Assembly: GCF_002201475.1 (NCBI RefSeq)
Contig: NZ_CP021422.1
Location: 2,914,001-2,978,000, forward strand
Source of the DNA: Acutalibacter muris
GTDB taxonomy: Bacteria; Bacillota; Clostridia; Oscillospirales; Acutalibacteraceae
Length of the DNA: 64,000 nt
Direction of reading: 5' to 3'
The notes below the pieces were generated by a model that saw only the letters and a program-made list of their open reading frames with translations, was not told the DNA's origin and searched no databases. Positions 8,605 to 18,419 of this stretch are shown in pieces (position 1 is the stretch's first letter; each line of letters begins with the position of its first letter). A program made the position numbers and the translations under genes.

Positions 8605-9837
8605 TCACTGCTCCCGCTTCCCGGCGGTGAGCATAAGGTTCCGGGCCAGCCGCTGGTCGTCCCGGTCCAGTTCCCGGTCGTCCAGCCAAACCTTCAACTC
8701 TGGGAGTATGTCCCGGACGCTCTCGTTTTCGTCAAGCCTTGCCATAAGCCCCTCGGCAAAGCGCCTGAATCGGGCGTGCTTCTCCTCCGGGCTCTCGTTT
8801 TCAGGTGCGGGTTCAACCTCAGGCACCTGCAAGGGTTCTGGCGCAGATGTCTGCAAGGGCTTCTGCTTTGCAGCTATGTCCTCCTGTAAAGGACCCTCCT
8901 TTACATCAGGCGCAGCCTGGGCGGGCTCCTCCATGTTGAACAGCCCCGCCGCAAAGGCCCCCGGGTCAAAGGGCTGCAGGTCGTCTATCTGTTCCCCCAC
9001 GCCGACGAACTTCACCGGCAGACCCAGCTCCCGCTTGATGGGCAGCACCACGCCGCCCCTTGGGGTGCCGTCCAGCTTTGTCAGCACAATGCCGGTTATC
9101 CCCGCCGCGCCCATGAACTCCCTGGCCTGGTTCACGGCGTTCTGCCCGGTGGCCGCGTCCAGCACCAGCAGGTTCTCCCGGTCGCAGCCGGGCAGCTCCC
9201 GGTCGATTATTCTCGATATCTTGGAAAGCTCGTCCATCAGGTTCTTCTTGTTGTGCAGCCGCCCCGCCGTGTCGCAAATTATCACGTCACAGCCCCGGGC
9301 CTTGGCCGCCGCGATGGTGTCAAACACCACCGCCGCCGGGTCAGAGCCCTCGCCCTGCTTTATCATGGGCACCTCCGCCCGCTGGGCCCAGACCTCCAGC
9401 TGCTCTATGGCCGCCGCCCGGAAGGTGTCCGCCGCGCCCAGGATAACAGACTTGCCCTGGGCCTTCAGCAGGGCGGACAGCTTCCCGATGGCCGTGGTCT
9501 TGCCCACGCCGTTTACGCCTATCACCAGTATCACCGAGGGCTTTGTGCCAATATGCAGGGCGCAGTCCCCAGAGAGCAGCTCCCGGACGATTCCCTGGAG
9601 CTCGTCCATTATAAGCGCCGGGTCCGTTATGCCCTTCTCCTTTATCACCCGGCGGAGCTCCCCTGTGATGAACTCCGCTGTGTCCATGCCCACGTCGCCC
9701 ATCACAAGAAGCTCCTCGAGCTCCTCAAAGAGCTCCTCGTCTATCTTTGTGAACGAGTTCACCATCTGGGCTATCTGCCCGGAGATGCTGTCCCGGGTCT
9801 TTTTCAGGCCCTGGCGTATTTTTTCAAAGATTCCCAT
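8605..9837 (-). CDS. ftsY: signal recognition particle receptor FtsY with a C-terminal tail
   Basis: SRP-receptor GTPase that docks ribosome-nascent chain complexes at the membrane. NG domain motifs: G1 GVNGVGKTT near residue 107, AADTFRAAA, DTAGR, TKLDG and the closing GVGEQIDDLQPFDP near residue 300. After the NG domain, where most FtsY proteins end, about 105 more residues follow: a proline/glutamate-rich linker and a helical, charged end. There is almost no N-terminal acidic A domain. Stands 20 nt after smc, the common smc-ftsY pair. Confidence 0.95.
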   Translation of the reverse strand: MGIFEKIRQGLKKTRDSISGQIAQMVNSFTKIDEELFEELEELLVMGDVGMDTAEFITGELRRVIKEKGITDPALIMDELQGIVRELLSGDCALHIGTKPSVILVIGVNGVGKTTAIGKLSALLKAQGKSVILGAADTFRAAAIEQLEVWAQRAEVPMIKQGEGSDPAAVVFDTIAAAKARGCDVIICDTAGRLHNKKNLMDELSKISRIIDRELPGCDRENLLVLDAATGQNAVNQAREFMGAAGITGIVLTKLDGTPRGGVVLPIKRELGLPVKFVGVGEQIDDLQPFDPGAFAAGLFNMEEPAQAAPDVKEGPLQEDIAAKQKPLQTSAPEPLQVPEVEPAPENESPEEKHARFRRFAEGLMARLDENESVRDILPELKVWLDDRELDRDDQRLARNLMLTAGKREQ

Positions 9838-9857
9838 TTTTTACTCTCCTTTTCGCG

Positions 9858-12800
9858 TTATGAGCCATACTCCGCCGCCTCGTCCGTCCGCAGCGCCAAG
9901 AGCTTACTGATGCCCTGGTCCTGCATAGTCACCCCATACAGCATATCCGACCCCTCCATGGTGCCGCGCCTGTGGGTGATGGTGATAAACTGGCTCTTGC
10001 CGGTCATACGGCGTAAGTATTGGGCAAACCTTGTGACGTTCACGTCGTCCAGGGCGGCCTCTATCTCGTCCAGCACGCAGAAGGGCGGCGGGTTCACCCG
10101 CATTATGGCAAAGTATATGGATATGGCCACCAGGGCCTTTTCGCCGCCGGACAGGGACTCGATATGTGTCACTATCTTCCCCGGCGGGTGCACCTTTATG
10201 TCAATGCCCGAGGTGAGCACGTTCTCCGGGTCCGAGAAGCTGAGTTCTGCCGCTCCCCCGCCGAAGAGCTCCCGGAAGATATGGCCGAAGTTCTCGTTTA
10301 TCCTGCCGAAGCGCTCGATAAACTGCTCCTGCATGGCCCCCACCAGCTGGGTTATCAGGTCCAGAAGCTCCTTCTTGGACTTCTCCGCGTCCCCCACCTG
10401 TTTACTGAGGAAGTCATAGCGCTCCGAGACCTCCTTATACTCCACCACGGCCCCCACGTTCACCGAGCCCAGGGCCTTAATCTTGTTCTTAAGCTCCGCC
10501 AGTCTGCGCTGGGCCCTAGGCAGGTCGTCTATCTCGGCGGCCACCTCCTCGGCCTCCCGGCGGGTCAGCTCGTACTCCTCCCAGAGCCGGTTTGTAAGGC
10601 CGTCGTACTCCTTCTGCAAATTCCCCTCCCGCTCCTGGAGCCTTGCCAGCTCCCCGGCGGCGCTCTCCCGGCGGGCCAGGGCCTCCCTCTCGGTGCTTCT
10701 CAGCTCTGAGGACTCCTGCTCAAGCTCCGCGCGTTTTTCGGCCTGTTCCTGGACCTTTGCCCGCGTGTCCCGGGCCGAGGCCCTCAGGGACTCTATCTGC
10801 TCCTTCTGTCTTAATATATCCTCTTCAAGGCCCCGGTTCTTCTCCTCAAGGGCGCCTATCTCCTCCAAAAGCCTCTGCTGCTCGCCGGCAGAGTCCTCCT
10901 GCCGGGCCGCAAGCTCCCGCAGGGTCTCTGTAAGCGCGTCCCGGTCCTTCCTGGCGGAGAACTCCTCCATCCTGAGAGCCTGGACCGTCTCGCCAATCTG
11001 GTCACAGCGGTCCAGCTGCTCCTGCCTGTCCCCAGTAAGGGCCTGACTCTTTTGCTGCCAGTCCTTGGCCTCCTGCTCAAGGGCCTCCAGCCGCTCCTTG
11101 CTCTCAGCTTGGGATTTATTCAGGGCCTCCAGCCGCTCTCCGGCATTGGCCCGCTCCTTTATGAGCTCTCCTGCGCTCTGCCTTATGCTCTCCAGCTCCC
11201 GGCCGGCCGCAGCCAGCTCCGCCGTCACCTTGGTGCGCTCCTCCTGCAAGGAGCCCAGCTCCCCCTGGGCCGCGTCCAGCTCGGCCTCGCAGGCAGACAG
11301 CTCCCGCTGGCTCTCTTTAAGAGCCGCCGCGGCCTTCTCCGTCTGCTCCCGAAGGCCCGCCGCCTTCGCCCTAATGCGCTCTATCTCCCCGGCCCGGCTG
11401 AGAAGTCCCGAGTTCTTGGCCCGGGAGCCGCCCGTCAGGGAGCCCCCGGCGTTCACCACCTGGCCGTCCAGGCTCACCACCCGGTATCTGTAGCCGGTGC
11501 GTTTGGCAATGGAGACCGCGCTGTCCAGGTCCTCGGCCACGGCCACCCGGCCCAGAAGGGAGGCTTTTATGCCGTCAAAGCGCTCCTCACAGCCGCATAG
11601 CTCTGAGGCTATGCCCACAAAACCGGGGATATTCTCCATCTCCCGCCTGTCTATGGTCCGGCCCTTCACGGTGGTAAGGGGCAGGAAGGTGGCCCGGCCC
11701 TGGTCCCGCTGCTTTAAAAAGCTGATGGCGGCCTTGGCGTCACCCTCGGTCTCCACCACGATATTCTGCATTGCCGCCCCCAGGGCCGTCTCTATGGCCA
11801 CGGCATACTCCCCGGGCACTTTGATTATGCGCGTTACCGGCCCGCAAATGCCCTTTAGCATCCCGCGCCCCGACTCTCTCATCACGGCCTTAACGCTCTG
11901 GCCGAAGCCCTCCATGCTCCGCTCCAGGTCCTCCAAGAGCTTGGCGCGCCTTAGCTGCTCGTTGGTGTCAAGGGTCAGCCTGTCCACCTGGTCCTTGCTC
12001 TGCTGCACCCTTTGCCTACGGCTCTCAAGGCGCAGCTGATAGCCCTTTACGGCGTTCTCCTTTGCGGCTATCTCCTTCTCTATGCCCTCTAAGAGTTCTG
12101 AGAGCTCCCGGCCCTCCTTCTCGGCGGCCTCCCGGCGCTCCTCTGTCTGGCGGACGCTCTCCTCAACGGCCTGAGCCCGGCGCAGTATCTCCTCCATGGA
12201 GGATTGGGCCGAGCTTATCTGTACCCGCTCCTCTGAAAGGCTGGCGTTCACCCCGGCCAGTTTTGCCGCCGCCAGCTCTATCTCCCTGGTAGCCTGGTCC
12301 GCGCCCTTTCGCAGTTCCTCAAGAGCCTGGGTGAAATCGCCCAGCTTCTTTTGGCTCTCCTCTATGCGCCGCTCCTGCTCCGTAAGCCGGGACCGCTTGT
12401 CTTCTATTTCCTTCTCCGTGTCCTCACGTGACCGCCGCGCGGCTTCTATCTGCCCCCGGAGCCTTAAAATATCCTGGGCGTTATGAGCTGTCTCCTGTTC
12501 CAAAAGCCCTGCCTCGCCCTCGGCCCGCACAGCCTGCTCGTCAAGGGCGGCGGCTTCGTTTCGGGCCGCGTCCATGGCGGCGGTGCAGCCGTTCACCTCC
12601 CGCAGGTTCTCCTCAGTGCGCCGGGCTATGCGCTCCAGCTCCTCCTCTATCTGCCTGTGCTGGGACTGGGCGAGGCCTATCTTGTCCCTGTGCTCCCTAA
12701 TGCCCTGGGCGGACCGGCGCAGGGTCTCGAGCCATATGCCTATCTCCAGGCCCTTCTTCTCCCCGTCGTACTCTATAAACTTCTCCGCCTTCTCGGCCTG

Positions 12801-13421
12801 CTCCTTTAGGGGGCCCACCCGGCCCTCCAGCTCGCTTAGAATATCCCGAAGGCGCACAAGGTTCTCCTCGGCCTTCGAGAGCCTGCGCTCGGCCTCCTCC
12901 TTGCGGTAGCGGTAGCGGGATATGCCCGCCGCCTCCTCGAATATCTCCCGCCGGTCCTCTGATTTGGCGGCCACAATGCTGTCGATCTTGCCCTGGCCTA
13001 TAATGGAATACCCGTCCCGGCCAAGGCCCGTGTCCATAAACAGCTCGTTTATGTCCCTAAGCCTTACGGTGCTCTTGTTGATAAGATACTCGCTCTCCCC
13101 GGACCTATAGTACCGGCGGGTTATGGCCACCTGGTCGTTGTCAAAGGGCAGCGCCCGGTCGGCGTTGTCAATGGTCAGGGTGACCTCGGCAAAGCCCTGG
13201 GCCCGCCGCTGGGGGGTGCCGCCGAAGATGACGTCCTCCATCTTGGAGCAGCGCAGAGAGCGCAGGGACTGCTCCCCCAGCACCCAGCGCATGGCGTCGC
13301 TTATATTGCTCTTGCCGCTGCCGTTGGGGCCCACCACCGAGGTTATGCCCCTCTCAAAGGACAGCGTGGTCTTATCCGGGAAGGTCTTGAAGCCCTGAAG
13401 CTCCAGCGATTTCAATATCAT
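9858..13421 (-). CDS. smc: chromosome segregation protein SMC
   Basis: Condensin ATPase that compacts and segregates the chromosome with ScpA/B. 1187 residues: Walker A GPNGSGKSN near residue 32, long coiled coils broken by a hinge at about 510-660 (GGSLTGG near its end), signature LSGGEKAL near 1090 and Walker B FCVLDEIEAALDD just after. The start is the family's usual one (ILKSLELQGFKTF) with AAGGAG upstream, so the preceding acetyltransferase gene overlaps it by 50 nt. Confidence 0.98.
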   Translation of the reverse strand: MILKSLELQGFKTFPDKTTLSFERGITSVVGPNGSGKSNISDAMRWVLGEQSLRSLRCSKMEDVIFGGTPQRRAQGFAEVTLTIDNADRALPFDNDQVAITRRYYRSGESEYLINKSTVRLRDINELFMDTGLGRDGYSIIGQGKIDSIVAAKSEDRREIFEEAAGISRYRYRKEEAERRLSKAEENLVRLRDILSELEGRVGPLKEQAEKAEKFIEYDGEKKGLEIGIWLETLRRSAQGIREHRDKIGLAQSQHRQIEEELERIARRTEENLREVNGCTAAMDAARNEAAALDEQAVRAEGEAGLLEQETAHNAQDILRLRGQIEAARRSREDTEKEIEDKRSRLTEQERRIEESQKKLGDFTQALEELRKGADQATREIELAAAKLAGVNASLSEERVQISSAQSSMEEILRRAQAVEESVRQTEERREAAEKEGRELSELLEGIEKEIAAKENAVKGYQLRLESRRQRVQQSKDQVDRLTLDTNEQLRRAKLLEDLERSMEGFGQSVKAVMRESGRGMLKGICGPVTRIIKVPGEYAVAIETALGAAMQNIVVETEGDAKAAISFLKQRDQGRATFLPLTTVKGRTIDRREMENIPGFVGIASELCGCEERFDGIKASLLGRVAVAEDLDSAVSIAKRTGYRYRVVSLDGQVVNAGGSLTGGSRAKNSGLLSRAGEIERIRAKAAGLREQTEKAAAALKESQRELSACEAELDAAQGELGSLQEERTKVTAELAAAGRELESIRQSAGELIKERANAGERLEALNKSQAESKERLEALEQEAKDWQQKSQALTGDRQEQLDRCDQIGETVQALRMEEFSARKDRDALTETLRELAARQEDSAGEQQRLLEEIGALEEKNRGLEEDILRQKEQIESLRASARDTRAKVQEQAEKRAELEQESSELRSTEREALARRESAAGELARLQEREGNLQKEYDGLTNRLWEEYELTRREAEEVAAEIDDLPRAQRRLAELKNKIKALGSVNVGAVVEYKEVSERYDFLSKQVGDAEKSKKELLDLITQLVGAMQEQFIERFGRINENFGHIFRELFGGGAAELSFSDPENVLTSGIDIKVHPPGKIVTHIESLSGGEKALVAISIYFAIMRVNPPPFCVLDEIEAALDDVNVTRFAQYLRRMTGKSQFITITHRRGTMEGSDMLYGVTMQDQGISKLLALRTDEAAEYGS

Positions 13422-13911
13422 TAAGGTAAGTCTCCTTGCTCAAATAGAAGATGGGGTCGCCGTTCTCCTGCTGTCCGGCCCGCCTCATGCCGGCCTTCTC
13501 CATCACCCTATAGGAGGCGATGTTATCCCTATGGCAGCCGCCGTTCACATAGGGCACGCCCGCGGTCCTGAATCCGTAGTCGAGTATGGCCCGGGCGGCC
13601 TGTGTGGCATATCCCTGGCCCCTATAGTCACGCCCGATGGAATAGAAAATGTGAAGCTCCTCCCCCGAGGTACCATCCAGCCCGCACCAGCCTATGATTT
13701 TTCCGGGCTCGTCCCTCTCTGTGACCGCCAGGCATAGGTGCCATATGCGCCCGGGGACGTTCCTGCTGTGGTTCTCCTCCATGCGCTCCAGCACCCTCAA
13801 GGCCTCATCCCGGGGGATATCCCCGTGCTCAAAGTCCCACATGCGGGCTGTCTCGTCTATGTCCCCGGGCCCAACTGTGCGCAGTATAAGGTCCCTGGTC
13901 CTAATTTCCAT
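13372..13911 (-). CDS. GNAT acetyltransferase (RimJ/RimL-like)
   Basis: N-acetyltransferase of the GNAT fold: N-terminal RTRDLILRTV, acceptor strand, acetyl-CoA loop RDYRGQGYATQAA near residue 100 and the family's DNIASYRVMEKAGMRR near 145. Substrate unknown. ATG at 13911 is the natural family start; a TTG at 13920 has a better-spaced AAGGAG. The last 16 codons overlap the start of smc, and the first codons overlap the end of the kinase-like gene before it, so it seems to be squeezed into the rnc-smc operon. Confidence 0.85.
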   Translation of the reverse strand: MEIRTRDLILRTVGPGDIDETARMWDFEHGDIPRDEALRVLERMEENHSRNVPGRIWHLCLAVTERDEPGKIIGWCGLDGTSGEELHIFYSIGRDYRGQGYATQAARAILDYGFRTAGVPYVNGGCHRDNIASYRVMEKAGMRRAGQQENGDPIFYLSKETYLNDIEIAGASGLQDLPG

Positions 13912-14398
13912 ATCCGTCAATTATCTCCTTCATCTCCTGTGCCACCTGTCCCGGCGTTTTGCCGTCGGTATATATCACATGATCCCCCGGATAGTGCGGC
14001 AGGCGCAGCCACTCCATAGAGCACTCGTTCTTATCGCCGCGCTTTCTGTGCCGCTCTCTCAGGGTCTCCTCCGAACAGGTCAGGGTGAAGCCTATCACCT
14101 GGTAGTCCTCTTCGGTAATATCCTCCAAAATGCCCTCCCGGATTTTCTCATACATGGCCACCACCGAGCAGAACACCACATATTCAAAGTCCAGCCGAAG
14201 ATAGTTCGACAGCACTGCCGACATGGCCCTGTCCCCCTCCCGGAGCCTGGGGTCGTCCAGGTCAAAGGGGTTCACGCACCAGCACCAGTCGCCGTCCAGG
14301 TACGCCGAGTTCTCGTAGCTTCGGAACAGTATATCCCCCGCCGTGCTCTTGCCCACGCAGGGCGAGCCGCTGAGTATTATAAGCTTTTGTCTGCGCAT
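13901..14398 (-). CDS. P-loop nucleotide/shikimate kinase-like protein
   Basis: Small P-loop NTPase, 165 residues, with Walker A SGSPCVGKSTAGD at residues 10-22, an acidic LDGDWCWCVNPFD acceptor-site segment, a LID-like region (TLRERHRKRGDKN) and a short C-terminal helix. These are features of nucleoside/nucleotide or small-molecule kinases, but the substrate is not clear. Start overlaps the stop of the radical SAM gene (TAATG). Confidence 0.75.
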   Translation of the reverse strand: MRRQKLIILSGSPCVGKSTAGDILFRSYENSAYLDGDWCWCVNPFDLDDPRLREGDRAMSAVLSNYLRLDFEYVVFCSVVAMYEKIREGILEDITEEDYQVIGFTLTCSEETLRERHRKRGDKNECSMEWLRLPHYPGDHVIYTDGKTPGQVAQEMKEIIDGYGN

Positions 14399-15402
14399 TA
14401 TTTTTCTCCTTGCTGGTCCACAGGGGCAAAACCACCCCTTTTCACTGTCTCGTCCTGGATAAACGTCACCGAATACCCCAGCTCCGAGAGCCGCCGCGGG
14501 TTCTCTCGCCCCTGGCCCAATGCCGTGGAAATATCCCGAGGGTTCACCCTGACCCGGTACTCCCCCGGTTCCTTCAACTGGGCCCGGAGCTTATCAAGGA
14601 ACAGTCTGCTCTCCACCAGCTGCCGAAACGCCTGATGGTAAGGTCCGGCCACCCTCCGTCTTTCCAGTTCCTCTCCCGGGTGCAGCCCCATACGTATCAC
14701 CCGCACGCCCGCGCCCTCGAACATCTCCAGGAGCTCCGCGCACAGCTCCACGGCCTCCCCGAGCTCCTGGGGTCTGTACTCCCCGGCCTCATACAGCCGG
14801 CAGAGCTCTGTCCCCGGCAGCACTATGGTGGGGTACACCCGCACCGTGGCGGGCAGAAGCTTCAAAAACTCCCTGGCGGTCTCAAGGTCCTTTTCCTCCG
14901 TGCTGGTATAGAGCCCTGTCATCATCTGCAAGCCCAGCTCCAGTCCCGCCCGGCGTATAAGCCCCGCCGCTTTCCTGGTGTCTTCGGCGGTATGCCCTCG
15001 CCTGTTCACCAGAAGCACCCCGTCGTCCATGGACTGGGCCCCCAGCTCCACCGCCGTGACCCTGTGGGCCTGCAAAATATCCAGCACTTCACTGTCTATA
15101 GCGTCCGGCCGGGTGGAGCACCTGACCCCTTTAAAGCCGTACCGCTCCACGGCCCGTTTCGCCGCTTCAAGCAGGGAGAGCATATACCCCCGGTCTATGG
15201 CTGTAAAGCTCCCGCCGAAGAAAGCTATCTCCGCGCCGGAGCAGTCCGAAAGGGACCCCGCCGCCGTCTCTGCCGCCGCCAGCACGTCCTGTGGCCCCGG
15301 CGCCTCCTGCTGCCCGGTGATGGTCCTCTGCTGGCAGAAGCTGCACTGCCGGGGGCACCCCAAATGGGGCACAAATATGGCGATATTAGCGTGTCTGCCC
15401 AT
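14398..15402 (-). CDS. radical SAM protein, Elp3/YhcC-like
   Basis: Radical SAM enzyme of 334 residues. The iron-sulfur/SAM motif is CPRQCSFCQQRTITG (about 16-30); downstream are AFFGGSFTAIDR, GVRCSTRPDAID, ELGAQSMDD and YPTIVLPGTELC, the pattern of the Elongator-like/TIGR01212-like group. Such genes are often beside rnc in Clostridia; the product may modify RNA but this is inference. Its start overlaps the rnc stop by one base (TGATG). Confidence 0.86.
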   Translation of the reverse strand: MGRHANIAIFVPHLGCPRQCSFCQQRTITGQQEAPGPQDVLAAAETAAGSLSDCSGAEIAFFGGSFTAIDRGYMLSLLEAAKRAVERYGFKGVRCSTRPDAIDSEVLDILQAHRVTAVELGAQSMDDGVLLVNRRGHTAEDTRKAAGLIRRAGLELGLQMMTGLYTSTEEKDLETAREFLKLLPATVRVYPTIVLPGTELCRLYEAGEYRPQELGEAVELCAELLEMFEGAGVRVIRMGLHPGEELERRRVAGPYHQAFRQLVESRLFLDKLRAQLKEPGEYRVRVNPRDISTALGQGRENPRRLSELGYSVTFIQDETVKRGGFAPVDQQGEK

Positions 15403-16082
15403 CAGTACCCCATCAGTTCCAAAGCTTCTCTTGCGGCCTGCTGCTCGGCCTCCTTTTTGCTCCTGCCGCCGCCCTTGCCTATGACGTTGCTGTTAAGGTG
15501 CACCTCAACGGTAAAATGCTTCTGGTGGTCCGGCCCGCTCTCCCCGGTCAGGACATACTCCAGTCTCTCCTCCGGGTTCTGCTGGATTATCTCCTGCAAG
15601 GTGGTTTTGTAGTCCTTAAAGGCCTTCTGCCCGCTGGTCTTTGCGGCGGGAACTATAAAGCGCAGTATAAACTCCTTGGCGGCGGAGAGCTCCCCGCTGT
15701 CAAGGTATATGGCCGCTGTGGTGGACTCGAACACGTCCGCCAGAATGCTGGACCGCTCCCGGCCCCCGGAGTGCATCTCCCCGTGGCTGAGCTTTAAAAA
15801 GCTGCCCACCTCCAGGCTCCTTGAAAACCCGCAGAGGGACTTTTCGCACACCAGCGCCGCCCGGGTCTTTGTCAGCTGTCCCTCTGAAAGGTGGCCCATG
15901 TTCTCAAAAAGGTACTCCGCCGTAACAAAGCCCAGCACCGAGTCCCCCAAGAACTCCAGCCGCTCATAGCTCTCCGTCTTATGCTCGTTGGCATAGGAGG
16001 AGTGGGTCAGCGCCGTTTCCAGCAGCTTCTTGTCCCGGAACTCATACCCGATAAGCTTTTCGTATTCCCCAAGCGCCCTCAT
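15402..16082 (-). CDS. rnc: ribonuclease III
   Basis: Double-strand-specific endoribonuclease for rRNA and mRNA processing. The family signature ERLEFLGDSVLG is near residue 40, the second acidic cluster DVFESTTAAIYLD near 115, and a double-stranded RNA-binding domain fills residues about 155-226 (KTTLQEIIQ ... GGGRSKKEAEQQAA). 226 residues is typical. GGGAGG precedes the ATG. Usually acpP lies between plsX and rnc; here it does not. Confidence 0.97.
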   Translation of the reverse strand: MRALGEYEKLIGYEFRDKKLLETALTHSSYANEHKTESYERLEFLGDSVLGFVTAEYLFENMGHLSEGQLTKTRAALVCEKSLCGFSRSLEVGSFLKLSHGEMHSGGRERSSILADVFESTTAAIYLDSGELSAAKEFILRFIVPAAKTSGQKAFKDYKTTLQEIIQQNPEERLEYVLTGESGPDHQKHFTVEVHLNSNVIGKGGGRSKKEAEQQAAREALELMGY

Positions 16083-16100
16083 TTAGGCACCTCCCCAAAT

Positions 16101-17096
16101 TTACTTTCCCAGCGCGGCCCCTATGGCCTCTACATATCCCGACTCCGTACAGTCCCGCACAAGCTTCAAAGCGCTCTGCACGGCGTAGGCCTTTGTGTTG
16201 CCGTGCATCTTGAACACAGGCTTCGCGGCCCCTATCAGCGGCGCGCCGCCGTAGGAGTTATAGTCCATGGTCTTTTTAAGGCCCTGCAGGTCCCCGTATA
16301 TCAGCCCTGCGGCCAGCTTGTTTTTAAGGGACTTTTTAAAGATGTCCTTCACCATGCCCATCATGGCAAGGGCCGTGCCCTCATAGAGCTTCAGCACCGT
16401 GTTCCCGGTAAAGCCGTCGGCAACGGCCACGTCGCACATACCATAAGGGAGGTCCCTTGGCTCTATGTTCCCGATAAAGTTCATCCCGCCGCAGCCCTTC
16501 AAAAGCGCGTGGGCCTCTTTTCTCAGGTCGTCCCCCTTATGCTCCTCGGTGCCCAGGTTCACAAGGCCCACCCGGGGATTTTTCACCCCCATGACCTTCT
16601 CCATGTACACCGAGCCCATGAGCCCGAACTGCAAGAGCATCTCCGGCCGGCACTGGACGTTGGCACCGCCGTCGGATATAATAAAGGGGGTCTTGGTGGT
16701 GGGCAGCACCGGCGCGAAGGCTATGCGCTTCACGCCCTTTATCCTCTTCACTATCATGGTGGCCCCAACCGCCAATGCCCCGCTGTTCCCCGCGCTGGCA
16801 AAGGCGTCGCCCCCGCCCTCGCAGAGGGCCCGGAGCCCCACTGCCATGGAGCTCCCGGATTTGGCCTTGAGCACGCTGTCCGGCTCGTCCTCCATTGTGA
16901 GTACGTCTGTGCAGTGCAGGACCTCCATCCTGTTAAAGCTGCCCTCAAGCCCCAGCTCCCTGGCGCTTTTAAGAAGCTTGTCCTTGTCCCCCGCCACGCT
17001 TATGTCAATGCCCAGTTCCTCCATGGCCCGGGCGCAGCCCAAGAGTATCTCCCCCGGGGCGTTGTCCCCGCCGAAGCCGTCCACTATAATGCGCAT
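16101..17096 (-). CDS. plsX: phosphate acyltransferase PlsX
   Basis: Makes acyl-phosphate from acyl-ACP for phosphatidic acid synthesis. Starts MRIIVDGFGGDNAP, with SAGNSGALAVGAT near 100, GANVQCRPEML and VADGFTGNTVLK near 230, all family hallmarks. 331 residues. GAAAGGAG upstream of ATG. Overlaps the trmFO gene end by 13 nt. Confidence 0.97.
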   Translation of the reverse strand: MRIIVDGFGGDNAPGEILLGCARAMEELGIDISVAGDKDKLLKSARELGLEGSFNRMEVLHCTDVLTMEDEPDSVLKAKSGSSMAVGLRALCEGGGDAFASAGNSGALAVGATMIVKRIKGVKRIAFAPVLPTTKTPFIISDGGANVQCRPEMLLQFGLMGSVYMEKVMGVKNPRVGLVNLGTEEHKGDDLRKEAHALLKGCGGMNFIGNIEPRDLPYGMCDVAVADGFTGNTVLKLYEGTALAMMGMVKDIFKKSLKNKLAAGLIYGDLQGLKKTMDYNSYGGAPLIGAAKPVFKMHGNTKAYAVQSALKLVRDCTESGYVEAIGAALGK

Positions 17097-18415
17097 GATA
17101 TCTCCTTTCCGAGGTCAAGAAGGGCCCGTTTTGAGAGCCCCGCGTACCTCTCCCGCTTGTCCCGAATATGTGTGGGAAGGGGCGGCAGTATGCCAAAGTT
17201 CGCGCCCATAGGCTGAAAGTCCTTGCCCTCGTACCCGGCAATGTACCGGCTCAGCGCCCCTATCATCGTGGTCCCGGGCAAAACCAAAGTTTCCTGTCCG
17301 TGCCTCCTCTTAACGGCATTTATGCCCGCCAGCATTCCCGAGGCCGCCGACTCCATATACCCCTCCACGCCGGTCATCTGCCCGGCGAAGAAAAGCTCCG
17401 GCCTTGTCCTCAGGGAATAATCCGCGTCCAGCACCCTTGGGGAGTCCAGAAACGTGTTCCTGTGCATAACGCCGTACCGCATGAACTCCGCGTTCAGGAG
17501 CCCCGGTATCATACCGAACACCCGCTTCTGCTCCCCGAACTTCAAGTTCGTCTGAAAGCCCACCAGGTTATAGAGGGTCCTCTCCCTGTTCTCCGCCCGA
17601 AGCTGCACCACCGCCCAGGGCCTGTGACCGGTGCGCGGGTCTGTGAGCCCCACCGGCTTCATGGGCCCGAAGCGTATTGCATCCCGGCCCCGGGAGGCCA
17701 AGACCTCTATGGGCATACAGCCTTCATAAACCTTCGGGTCCTCCGAGCTTCCCCCTTCGGGGGAACTCGCATCACAGCCGTGCAAAGGCGCTCTCTCAGC
17801 GCCCACCAGCTCCGTGACGAACCGCTCGTACTCCTCTTTATTCATGGGGCAGTTGATATAGTCATCCTCGCCCCGCCCATACCTTGAAGCGGCGAAGCAC
17901 TTAGTCATGTCAATGCTCTCCGCCGCAACTATAGGCGCGGCCGCGTCGAAAAAGCTGAGCCTTCCCCCGCAGAGCTTCTCTATCTCCCCGGCAAGCCCGC
18001 CCTCTGTCAGCGGCCCGCTGGCTATAACTGTAACGCCCCCGGGTATCTCCGTGACCTCCCGGCGGTAGAGCTCTATAAGTGGCTCGCCCTCTATGGCCTC
18101 TGTGGCAAGGCGGGAAAACTCCTCCCTGTCCACCGCCAGGGCTCCCCCCGCAGGGACGCTGCACCTCCCGGCGCAGTCCATCAAGAGCGACCCCAGCCGC
18201 CGCATCTCCTCTTTAAGAAGCCCCGCCGCGCTCTCTATACGCGCCGCTTTAAGGGAGTTGGAGCAGATGAGCTCGGCGAGCCCCGGGCTCTTATGGGCCG
18301 GGGAAAACCTCTCCGGCTTCATCTCATAGAGCTTCACCGGCACGCCCCTTTTGGCAATCTGCCACGCGGCCTCGCACCCGGCCAGCCCCCCGCCGATAAC
18401 GGTTATGCTCTCCAT
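17084..18415 (-). CDS. trmFO: folate-dependent tRNA (uracil-54-C5)-methyltransferase
   Basis: FADH2/methylenetetrahydrofolate enzyme that makes T54 in the T-loop of tRNA. FAD-binding VIGGGLAGCEAAW at residues 5-17, ICSNSLKAA, CFAASRYGRGEDDY, NCPMNKEEY and GQMTGVEGYMESAASG are the conserved TrmFO segments. 443 residues. It follows topA directly; the ribosome-binding site AAGGAG lies in the last codons of topA, so the two are coupled. Confidence 0.97.
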   Translation of the reverse strand: MESITVIGGGLAGCEAAWQIAKRGVPVKLYEMKPERFSPAHKSPGLAELICSNSLKAARIESAAGLLKEEMRRLGSLLMDCAGRCSVPAGGALAVDREEFSRLATEAIEGEPLIELYRREVTEIPGGVTVIASGPLTEGGLAGEIEKLCGGRLSFFDAAAPIVAAESIDMTKCFAASRYGRGEDDYINCPMNKEEYERFVTELVGAERAPLHGCDASSPEGGSSEDPKVYEGCMPIEVLASRGRDAIRFGPMKPVGLTDPRTGHRPWAVVQLRAENRERTLYNLVGFQTNLKFGEQKRVFGMIPGLLNAEFMRYGVMHRNTFLDSPRVLDADYSLRTRPELFFAGQMTGVEGYMESAASGMLAGINAVKRRHGQETLVLPGTTMIGALSRYIAGYEGKDFQPMGANFGILPPLPTHIRDKRERYAGLSKRALLDLGKEISCAL

Positions 18416-18419
18416 AGGC

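Noticed and set aside
7796..9910. 704-codon open frame on the plus strand
   Set aside because: It is antisense to rdgB and ftsY, has low-complexity Ser/Arg content and no ribosome-binding site; high GC keeps it open by chance.
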